In this document: positions 1 through 5,666 of the stretch, piece by piece
Layout: every line of letters starts with the position of its first letter
Position numbering within the stretch: position 1 is the stretch's first letter
Source of the DNA: Bacillota bacterium
Lineage (GTDB): Bacteria; Bacillota; Clostridia; Oscillospirales; Acutalibacteraceae
Direction of reading: 5' to 3'
Length of the DNA: 7,634 nucleotides
Assembly (NCBI GenBank): GCA_023412845.1
Contig: JAEZRH010000076.1
Location: forward strand, 1-7,634
Made by a program: the position numbers and the translations under genes
The notes under the pieces: model-generated
Seen by the model: the letters and a program-made list of their open reading frames with translations, nothing else
Told to the model about the DNA's origin: nothing
Database searches by the model: none

Positions 1-1483
1 CCTGGACCCCGCAGCCCAAAACCTTGATCAAATCCGTGATGATATCGCTCTTGAAAATTTTGTCATAATCCGCTTTCAGGCAGTTCAAAATCTTGCCGCG
101 GATCGGCATGATGGCCTGAAAATCCGGATTGCGGGCCTGTTTGCAGGCCCCGAGGGCGGAATCGCCCTCCACGATGAAGATTTCGCGCTCTTCCACATTG
201 CGGCTGCGGCAATCGACGAACTTCGCCACACGGCTTCCTAAGTCCATGTTGGCAGTCAGCTTTTTTTTCAGGTTCAGGCGCGTTTTTTCGGCGTCTTCCC
301 TGCTGCGCTTGTTGATCAGCACCTGCGAGGCAATCTTTTCGGCGTCCATGGGGTTTTCAATGAAGTAGACCTCGAGCTGGTGCCGCAGGACTTCAGTCAT
401 GGCTTCCTGAATGCCTTTGTTCGTGATCGCCTTTTTGGTCTGATTTTCGTAGGACGTCCGGTTCGAAAAAGAGGAAATGATCAGGATCAGGCAGTCCTGA
501 ATATCGTTAAACGTAATCCTGCTTTCATTCTTATTGTATTTGTTGTTCTGCTTGAGATAGGAATCAATCTGGTAGACAAACGCGTTCCGGGCGGCCTTGT
601 CCGGAGCGCCGCCGTGTTCCAGCCAGCTGGAGTTGTGGTAATACTCGATCAGCGGATTCCGGTTGGAAAACGCCGCGGCGATGTTGATCTTTACATTGTA
701 CTCCGGCTTGTCCTCCCTGTCGCGGACCCTGCGCTCGGATTGCCAGAACTGGACGGGAGTCAGGGCGTCGTCGCCGGAAATCTCTTTCGCATAGTCGACG
801 ATGCCGTCCCCGTACAGGAATTCCGTCTTTTCCACGCCGACGGCCGTATGGCTGCAGAACAGAAAACTGATCCCCTCGTTGACGATGGCCTGCCGTTTCA
901 GCGTATCCAGATAATATTCCACCGGGACGTCGATATCCGTAAAGACCTGCAGATCGGGTCTCCACCGGATTTTTGTCCCGGTCTGCCGGTCGCGGCAGGG
1001 CTCTTTTTTCAGCCCGCCGACATTCTCGCCGTGCTCGAAATGCAGCGTATAGCGCATCCCGTCGCGGCGGATCTCCACATCCATGTATTCCGAAGAATAT
1101 TGGGTCGAGCAAAGGCCCAGCCCGTTCAGGCCGAGGGAATATTCATAGCTTTCGTCGGTGTCGTTGTTGTATTTTCCGCCGGCGTACAGTTCGCAAAAGA
1201 CAAGCTCCCAGTTGTATCTCTGCTCGGTATTGTTGAATTCGACCGGGATGCCGCGGCCGTGGTCTTCAACTTCAATGGAATTGTCGGAATATCTGGTAAC
1301 CACGATCTGTTTTCCGAAGCCTTCCCTCGCCTCGTCGATCGAATTCGATATGATTTCAAATATGGAATGCTCGCAGCCCTCGACTCCGTCGGAGCCGAAA
1401 ATGACCGCAGGGCGTTTGCGTACGCGGTCGGCCCCCTTTAGAGCCGAGATGCTCTCGTTTCCATACGCCTTTTTTTGCGCCAT
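1..1483 (-). CDS. Divergent type IIA topoisomerase B subunit (GyrB/ParE family), 3' end missing
   Basis: ATP-binding subunit of a gyrase/topoisomerase IV-type enzyme, which couples ATP hydrolysis to DNA strand passage together with an A-type subunit. I translated 494 codons from ATG 1483 with no stop; the reading frame runs off the left edge, so the rest of the TOPRIM and the C-terminus are outside. A CCTCCC-complement SD (GGAGGG, 1494-1489) lies 5 nt before the ATG. Visible motifs are the GHKL ATPase EIISNSIDEA (residues 43-52), EDHGRGIPV (73-81), the lid GGKYNN...GLNGLG (about 102-122), the QTK loop YENQTKK (about 344-350) and the TOPRIM start IVEGDSALGACKQAR with MPIRGKILN (about 436-466). 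Canonical GyrB has DNGRGIP, GLHGVG and EGDSAGG, so this is a divergent paralogue rather than the housekeeping gyrB. Its A-subunit partner could lie past the left edge (inference). Family assignment is secure; gyrB versus parE is not. Confidence 0.93.
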   Translation of the reverse strand, partial: MAQKKAYGNESISALKGADRVRKRPAVIFGSDGVEGCEHSIFEIISNSIDEAREGFGKQIVVTRYSDNSIEVEDHGRGIPVEFNNTEQRYNWELVFCELYAGGKYNNDTDESYEYSLGLNGLGLCSTQYSSEYMDVEIRRDGMRYTLHFEHGENVGGLKKEPCRDRQTGTKIRWRPDLQVFTDIDVPVEYYLDTLKRQAIVNEGISFLFCSHTAVGVEKTEFLYGDGIVDYAKEISGDDALTPVQFWQSERRVRDREDKPEYNVKINIAAAFSNRNPLIEYYHNSSWLEHGGAPDKAARNAFVYQIDSYLKQNNKYNKNESRITFNDIQDCLILIISSFSNRTSYENQTKKAITNKGIQEAMTEVLRHQLEVYFIENPMDAEKIASQVLINKRSREDAEKTRLNLKKKLTANMDLGSRVAKFVDCRSRNVEEREIFIVEGDSALGACKQARNPDFQAIMPIRGKILNCLKADYDKIFKSDIITDLIKVLGCGVQ

Positions 1484-1488
1484 GGAAT

Positions 1489-1518
1489 CCCTCCAAAAAT
1501 AATCTGCCGCCCGGCAGA
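1489..1518 (-). promoter_or_regulatory. Leader hairpin with T-rich run directly before the topoisomerase SD
   Basis: Read on the minus strand, TCTGCC (1518-1513) pairs with GGCAGA (1508-1503) around loop GGGC, and is followed at once by TTATTTTT and then the GGAGGG SD. This looks like an intrinsic terminator placed inside the 5' leader. An alternative pairing, CCGGC (1533-1529) with GCCGG (1515-1511), uses part of the same hairpin, so two exclusive folds are possible. It could be a premature terminator (attenuator), a second terminator for readthrough from ftsH, or a stabilising leader hairpin. The structure is seen in the sequence; the role is inferred. Confidence 0.4.
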
Positions 1519-1576
1519 GATAGCCGCAGCCGGTGAGACAGGAAAATCTGCTGAAAATCATTATGTTTCGGTAAGT

Positions 1577-1620
1577 CTGACACCCGGGACAGGAAAAAGG
1601 GAATGTCAGCGCATTCCCTT
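1577..1620. repeat. Repeat unit copy 1 (CTGACA plus hairpin)
   Basis: This 44-bp unit begins with CTGACA (1577-1582) and ends in a hairpin. On the minus strand AAAGGGAATG (1621-1612) pairs with CATTCCCTTT (1605-1596) around a 6-nt loop, a perfect 10-bp stem followed by two more T residues. Positions 1600-1620 match positions 1746-1766 exactly (21 bp), and CTGACA sits at nearly the same distance in both copies. The hairpin could act as a weak intrinsic terminator on the minus strand. It may also be the end of a dispersed palindromic element. Confidence 0.7.
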
Positions 1621-1721
1621 TCAGGCTGTCGATGAAGCCGCGCGCCAGCAAATTTCGGCCGCACACAACTGTGCTCGTTCATTTGCGGTTTACCGCCTTG
1701 TCTGGCGCGATTTCTCGGCAC

Positions 1722-1766
1722 CTGACAATTTACAACACTCTAAAAGGAATGTCAGCGCATTCCCTT
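1722..1766. repeat. Repeat unit copy 2 (CTGACA plus hairpin)
   Basis: This is the second 45-bp unit, starting with CTGACA (1722-1727) and ending in the 21-bp core (1746-1766) that is identical to 1600-1620, 146 bp away. The middle of the unit differs from copy 1, so only the CTGACA and the hairpin are kept. Confidence 0.7.
1742..1766 (-). terminator. Probable intrinsic terminator after ftsH
   Basis: The hairpin begins 16 nt after the ftsH stop. On the minus strand AAGGGAATG (1766-1758) pairs with CATTCCTTT (1751-1743) around loop CGCTGA, giving 9 bp with one G-U wobble (1764/1745). Four T residues (1745-1742) follow or form the end of the stem. The T tract is short, so termination may be partial. 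The position right after the last gene of the operon supports the call. Confidence 0.5.
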
Positions 1767-1782
1767 ATCCGATATTAACCTT

Positions 1783-3690
1783 TTAATTTGCGGGAACCGC
1801 CCCGCCGGGTTGTCCGGAAGACGAGGGCATCTGCTCAGCAGAGCTGGAAGCAGAAGACTTTTCCATGAGCTTTGCAAAATCTTCCCCGCTCATTTTCTCG
1901 TTGTCGAACAGGTATTTCGCGACAAGATGGAGCTGATCCATATGCTCCTTCAGGATTTTTTCCGTCTTTTCGTACGCTTCCGTAATCATGCGTTTGATCT
2001 CATGGTCGATCGCGCCGGAAGTCGCTTCGGAATAGTCGCGGATATGGCCCATGTCGCGTCCGAGAAACGGCTCGCTTTCATCCCTGCCGTAAGTGATAGG
2101 TCCGAGAGCCTCCGACATGCCGTATTTTACGATCATGCTGTGGGCCAGCTTTGTGGCTCGCTCAATATCGTTGGAAGCCCCGGTGGAAATGTCCTCCAGA
2201 GTAAGCGATTCGGAAACGCGGCCGCCCAGCATGACGACGAGGTCTTCTTCCATCTCGCGTTTCGTATGGTACGATCTGTCTTCGGTCGGGATCGACATGG
2301 TATATCCGCCGGCCATGCCGCGGGGAATGATCGAAATCTGATGGACCGGATCCTGCGTCGGGCAGTAGTACGTGGCGACCGCATGGCCTGCCTCGTGGTA
2401 TGCCGTCAGTTTCTTTTCCTTATCGGTCATGACGTGGCTCTTTTTCTCGGTGCCTACCACAACTTTGATGGTGGCTTCCTCGATTTCGGACATCGTGATC
2501 GCTTTCAGACTTTTTCTTGCGGCAAGCAGCGCCGATTCGTTCAAAAGGTTCTCAAGGTCGGCGCCGGTAAAGCCCGCAGTCGATTTGGCGATCGTTTTCA
2601 GGTCGACGTCGGGCGCGATCGGCTTGTTGCGCGCATGAACGCGAAGGATCGCCTCGCGGCCTTTGATATCCGGGTAACCGACCATGATCTGACGGTCGAA
2701 ACGCCCGGGGCGCATCAGCGCCGGGTCAAGGATATCCGGGCGGTTTGTCGCCGCAATCATGATGACGCCCTCGTTTGCGCCGAAGCCGTCCATTTCGACA
2801 AGCAGCTGGTTCAGGGTCTGTTCGCGCTCGTCATGGCCACCGCCGAGTCCGGCGCCGCGCTGACGGCCGACCGCGTCGATTTCATCGATAAATATGATGC
2901 AGGGAGAATTCTTCTTCGCCTGTTCAAACAGATCGCGGACACGTGAAGCGCCCACGCCGACGAACATCTCCACGAAATCCGAACCGGAAATCGAAAAGAC
3001 CGGAACGCCGGCTTCTCCCGCGACGGCCCGCGCCAGCAAAGTCTTGCCGGTGCCCGGAGGGCCGACGAGCAGCACGCCTTTCGGGATGCGCGCGCCAAGC
3101 TCGTTGTACTTACGCGGATTTTTCAGGAATTCCACGATTTCGCGCAGCTCTTCTTTTTCCTCATCCGCGCCCGCCACGTCCGCAAAGGTCGTTTTGCGCT
3201 TCTCATCGGCCATCTGCTTGATTTTGGCTTTGCCGAAGTTCATCTGTTTCCCGGCGTCGCCCATGGTATTGTTCAGGTGACGCATCAGGAACCACCAGAA
3301 TACGAGCAGAATGACCAGCATCAGCACAGACGGCATGATGCTCGAAAGCCAGGAAGTCTCCGCGGGGCGCTTTACGTCATACTGCATTTTTGCATTTGGG
3401 TGCGCCGCGTTGTATTTTTCAATGTAGGGGTTGATCTCGTCCAGCAGCATTGAGGGGCTGGGGGCGACGTAAGAGACGACCGTTCCGTCGGTCAGCCGGA
3501 TGCTCATTTCCCCGCTGCCGAGGTCGATCGAAAATTCCGGGACCTTCAGGTCCTGAAAATCGTAAATAATTTCGGAGTATTTATGGGTCTCCTCCGTGCG
3601 GTTGGAAAACACCATAACCAGCAAGACCATCAGCAGCACCGGAATGCCTATGAAAAGACCTATATTTTTCCATGCCTTTTTGTTATCCAA
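1783..3690 (-). CDS. ftsH: ATP-dependent zinc metalloprotease FtsH
   Basis: Membrane-anchored hexameric AAA+ protease that extracts and degrades misfolded membrane proteins and short-lived regulators. In 635 residues I see TM1 at about 11-28, an extracytoplasmic domain at about 30-115, and TM2 at about 116-137. The AAA module has Walker A GPPGTGKT (210-217), pore loop MFVGVG (about 242-247), Walker B IIFIDEID (265-272) and the second region of homology ATNRPDILDPALMRPGRFDR (314-333). The protease domain has HEAGH (432-436) and the third zinc ligand Asp508 in GASND. The C-terminus is a Ser/Pro/Gly-rich tail. Length and order are normal. The start is a TTG (3690-3688), 10 nt after AAGGAG; no in-frame ATG exists upstream within the gap. 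It is the last gene of the operon, 43 nt after the hpt stop, and a hairpin follows its stop. Confidence 0.97.
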   Translation of the reverse strand: MDNKKAWKNIGLFIGIPVLLMVLLVMVFSNRTEETHKYSEIIYDFQDLKVPEFSIDLGSGEMSIRLTDGTVVSYVAPSPSMLLDEINPYIEKYNAAHPNAKMQYDVKRPAETSWLSSIMPSVLMLVILLVFWWFLMRHLNNTMGDAGKQMNFGKAKIKQMADEKRKTTFADVAGADEEKEELREIVEFLKNPRKYNELGARIPKGVLLVGPPGTGKTLLARAVAGEAGVPVFSISGSDFVEMFVGVGASRVRDLFEQAKKNSPCIIFIDEIDAVGRQRGAGLGGGHDEREQTLNQLLVEMDGFGANEGVIMIAATNRPDILDPALMRPGRFDRQIMVGYPDIKGREAILRVHARNKPIAPDVDLKTIAKSTAGFTGADLENLLNESALLAARKSLKAITMSEIEEATIKVVVGTEKKSHVMTDKEKKLTAYHEAGHAVATYYCPTQDPVHQISIIPRGMAGGYTMSIPTEDRSYHTKREMEEDLVVMLGGRVSESLTLEDISTGASNDIERATKLAHSMIVKYGMSEALGPITYGRDESEPFLGRDMGHIRDYSEATSGAIDHEIKRMITEAYEKTEKILKEHMDQLHLVAKYLFDNEKMSGEDFAKLMEKSSASSSAEQMPSSSGQPGGAVPAN

Positions 3691-3706
3691 ACATGATTCA
3701 CTCCTT
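3688..3706 (-). promoter_or_regulatory. ftsH ribosome binding region with ATG mini-ORF overlapping the TTG start
   Basis: SD AAGGAG (3706-3701) is followed after 6 nt by ATG (3694-3692), which reads ATG TTT GGA TAA and stops after three codons. The ftsH frame starts at TTG (3690-3688), inside this mini-ORF and 10 nt from the SD. The ATG is better placed for initiation than the TTG. Either the mini-ORF feeds ribosomes to the TTG by re-initiation, or the TTG is used directly. A third possibility is that one T of the TTT is an error: removing it would put the ATG in frame with ftsH. Confidence 0.55.
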
Positions 3707-3733
3707 ACCTTTGCCAGATGCCGCCAAGTGGTG

Positions 3734-4282
3734 TCATCCTCCGTAAACCTCCGGTTTCAGGATTCCGACATAGGGCAGATTCCTGTATTTTTCAGCGTAG
3801 TCCAAACCATAGCCGACAATAAATTCATCCGGAACGACAGTTCCCACGTAATCTGCGCTGATATCCACGGTACGGCGGTCGGGTTTGTCGAACAGCGTGC
3901 AGAGCCGGATACTTTTCGGCGAGCGCGCCTGCAGAAGCTCCCGTATGTAGCTTAAGGTCAAACCGCTGTCGAGAATGTCTTCAACGATCAGCACATCGTA
4001 GCCTTTCAGATTAATATCAAGGTCCTTTATGATTTTTACGACGCCGGACGTTTTTGTGCCGGAGCCGTAGCTGGAAACCGCCATAAAGTCAATTCCGCAC
4101 GGAATGGTGACCGCCCGCATCAAGTCGGACATAAATACGACGGAGCCTTTCAGGATGCTGACCATCAGCAGGTTTTTCCTACTATAATCCGTGCTGATGC
4201 GCGCGCCTACCTCTTTCACGATTTCGGCGATGCGCTCCTTAGAAAAAAGTATCTGCTGAATATCATCGTTCATTGTATGCAC
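3734..4282 (-). CDS. hpt: Hypoxanthine phosphoribosyltransferase
   Basis: Cytoplasmic purine salvage enzyme that transfers the phosphoribosyl group of PRPP to hypoxanthine (often also guanine), giving IMP or GMP. Typical motifs are present: SILKGSVVFMSDL near the N-terminus, the PRPP loop VLIVEDILDSGLTLSYI, FDKPDRR, and the C-terminal PDEFIVGYGLDYAEKYRNLPYVG. I prefer a GTG start (4282-4280, 182 residues) because AAGGAG (4298-4293) lies 10 nt before it. The usual-looking ATG three codons later (4273, 179 residues) is 19 nt from that SD. The gene overlaps the end of tilS by about 20 bp, which suggests translational coupling. The tilS-hpt-ftsH order is well conserved in Firmicutes. Function is secure; the start is uncertain by three codons. 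Confidence 0.95.
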   Translation of the reverse strand: MHTMNDDIQQILFSKERIAEIVKEVGARISTDYSRKNLLMVSILKGSVVFMSDLMRAVTIPCGIDFMAVSSYGSGTKTSGVVKIIKDLDINLKGYDVLIVEDILDSGLTLSYIRELLQARSPKSIRLCTLFDKPDRRTVDISADYVGTVVPDEFIVGYGLDYAEKYRNLPYVGILKPEVYGG

Positions 4283-5666
4283 CGGTATTGCGCTCCTTAA
4301 TTTTAATTTCAGCGGCCTGCCGCGTGTTTTGCGAAACACGCGCTTCTTCCGAAACACCGAACCCTTCCACCCACAGAATTTTGCCTCCGCATTCCAAAAC
4401 CGCCAGCTGACTGCGCCATACAATAGGAGTATGCGCTTCGTTGAACAGTTTTTTCAGTGATTTTGTCACACCTCTGCAGGCCGGACGGAAAACATCTCCA
4501 TCGCGTCGGTTACGGATAAAAGAGCCATTATCTGATATTGTATCATAGTTAATGAGATTATTAAATAATAATTTGTTAATTTTCCCGCGGTTTTTCCAAG
4601 CCTCATCCGGGATGCTGCACAGACAGAACTCTCGCCCGTCCGGCAGGACGGTTCCCGACGGATCCAAAGGTACGGCCCACTGAGGCGAAACGGTGTTTTC
4701 CTGTTTTGCAACAAAGAGAGTATTGCCGGATACGCAACATTGTATTCCGCCCGATACCGTAACAGACCCTTTCCCGTTCCGGATCACGGCCTCGACGGAC
4801 GCGACGTTTTCGTAACCAAGCCTCGCATGGGAGATTTTGCGGATGATCGTCTGGATGACGCGGAGCAGCACGGCGCGCGGAATTTTTCGAAAGGCCTCGA
4901 TGTCGTAGCCGCCGGAGGGCTTCAGCGCTTCGTCCGCCGCCTTGTCCGCAAGGCATTCGAAATATTCCTCGTCGCAGCGCAGAAGACCGGTCGTATGCAG
5001 CACGCAAGTTTCGAAAGCGGGGTTGACCGACTTCAGGACCGGCACGGCTTTCAGGCGGATTCTGTTCCGCGCATAATCCTCCCGCAGGTTTGTACTGTCC
5101 GTTACATAGGGCAACCGGTAAAAGCAGCAGTATCGCTCGATTTCGGCGCGGGCGACTTCAATCAGCGGCCGTACGACATTGCCCCTTACCGGCGGGATCC
5201 CGCACAGTCCGCGCGTTCCCGCGCCCTTGGCGAGGTTCATAAGGACCGTCTCCGCGCTGTCGGACAAGGTATGGGCGGTTGCGATCCTGCTCCCCGGGCC
5301 GCACAGGCTGTTAAAAAAAGAATAGCGGACTGCCCGCCCGCATTCTTCTATCCCGAGAGAATTCTTTTTTGCAAGGGATCCGACGTCCGTGCGCCTGACC
5401 TTCAGTTCCAGACGGTTCTTTTCGCAGAAAGAGCGCACAAACCTCTCGTCGTCATCCGATTCCTCCCCGCGCAGGCAGTGGTTAACGTGCGCCGCAACAA
5501 CGCGAATGCCGGTCCGGGCAGCATAGCGCAGAAGAAAATGCGTCAGCGCAACGGAATCCGCCCCGCCGGAAAGCCCGACGACAACGGAGCAGCCCGGCGG
5601 CAGCATGTCCCATTCCCGGATCGTCCGCTCAATTTTTGCTTCGATCTCCGCGATATCGCTATTCAC
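4263..5666 (-). CDS. tilS: tRNA(Ile)-lysidine synthetase
   Basis: ATP-dependent enzyme that attaches lysine to C34 of tRNA-Ile(CAU), making lysidine so that the tRNA reads AUA and accepts isoleucine. The 467-residue protein has the N-type ATP pyrophosphatase loop GLSGGADSVAL (about 31-41), AAHVNHCLRGEESDDD, TAHTLSDSAETVLMNL, and DSTNLREDYARNRIR. The C-terminal domain has IRNRRDGDVFRP and the stretch KSLKKLFNEAHTP followed by ILWVEGFGV. Length and domain order fit the bacterial two-domain form. The start is GTG (5666-5664) with AGGAGG 8 nt upstream inside the end of dnaB; the genes overlap by 8 bp, so translation is probably coupled. The C-terminal linker is unusually AT-rich (about 4529-4590) for this gene. 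Identification is secure. Confidence 0.96.
   Translation of the reverse strand: MNSDIAEIEAKIERTIREWDMLPPGCSVVVGLSGGADSVALTHFLLRYAARTGIRVVAAHVNHCLRGEESDDDERFVRSFCEKNRLELKVRRTDVGSLAKKNSLGIEECGRAVRYSFFNSLCGPGSRIATAHTLSDSAETVLMNLAKGAGTRGLCGIPPVRGNVVRPLIEVARAEIERYCCFYRLPYVTDSTNLREDYARNRIRLKAVPVLKSVNPAFETCVLHTTGLLRCDEEYFECLADKAADEALKPSGGYDIEAFRKIPRAVLLRVIQTIIRKISHARLGYENVASVEAVIRNGKGSVTVSGGIQCCVSGNTLFVAKQENTVSPQWAVPLDPSGTVLPDGREFCLCSIPDEAWKNRGKINKLLFNNLINYDTISDNGSFIRNRRDGDVFRPACRGVTKSLKKLFNEAHTPIVWRSQLAVLECGGKILWVEGFGVSEEARVSQNTRQAAEIKIKERNTGAYNER
4321..4342 (-). other. Strong hairpin inside the 3' end of tilS, upstream of the hpt SD
   Basis: A perfect 9-bp inverted repeat, CGCGTGTTT (4321-4329) and AAACACGCG (4334-4342), surrounds a 4-nt loop. 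It lies within tilS codons and ends 22 nt before the hpt SD AAGGAG (4298-4293). No T run follows, so it is not an intrinsic terminator. It could stabilise or direct processing of the mRNA or influence access to the hpt start; it may also be a chance result of coding sequence. Confidence 0.4.
4537..4565 (-). promoter_or_regulatory. Candidate internal promoter for hpt-ftsH
   Basis: On the minus strand an extended -10, TGATACAAT (4545-4537), matches five of six consensus -10 bases plus the TG. A weak -35, TTTAAT (4565-4560), lies 17 nt upstream. It sits in an AT-rich patch inside tilS, unlike the GC-rich surroundings, and points towards hpt and ftsH. The -35 is poor, so this is only a candidate. 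Confidence 0.22.

Larger units (their letters stand above)
1596..1766. other. Structured intergenic element: two matched hairpins around a multibranched fold
   Basis: This fills most of the 299-bp gap between ftsH and the topoisomerase gene. Between the two repeat hairpins, nested complementary arms are visible: CAGG 1622-1625 with CCTG 1721-1724, GCCG 1637-1640 with CGGC 1716-1719, and CGCGCCAG 1641-1648 with CTGGCGCG 1702-1709. They enclose two small hairpins, GCACA 1661-1665/TGTGC 1670-1674 and GCGG 1685-1688/CCGC 1693-1696. I see no protein, no transposase and no known RNA family that I recognise. It could be a MITE-like or REP-like dispersed element or a small structured RNA. The pairings are read directly; the element's nature is not established. 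Confidence 0.45.

Noticed and set aside
564..1112. 182-codon minus-strand frame
   Set aside because: It is a different frame inside the topoisomerase gene, Arg-rich and of low complexity, with no motif.
380..1441. 353-codon open frame on the plus strand
   Set aside because: It is exactly antisense to the topoisomerase gene, whose motifs are clear; the translation has no recognisable domain and arises from GC-rich codon use.
1560..1565. CATAAT on the minus strand as a -10 for the topoisomerase gene
   Set aside because: No acceptable -35 is found 16-18 nt upstream; it was not strong enough to list as a promoter.
1641..1709. Cloverleaf-like arrangement resembling a tRNA
   Set aside because: It has a paired end stem and two inner hairpins, but no T-loop GTTCRA sequence, no proper anticodon arm and no D-loop GG on either strand.
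1475..1786. 103-codon plus-strand frame through the intergenic region
   Set aside because: It runs through hairpins and palindromes, ends at the ftsH stop region, has no convincing SD and no recognisable domain.
1810..2946. 378-codon open frame on the plus strand
   Set aside because: It lies opposite ftsH, and its translation is Arg/Val/Asp/His-rich without any family motif.
4321..4342. Hairpin in tilS as an intrinsic terminator
   Set aside because: No T run follows on either strand, and it lies within the coding sequence of an operon.
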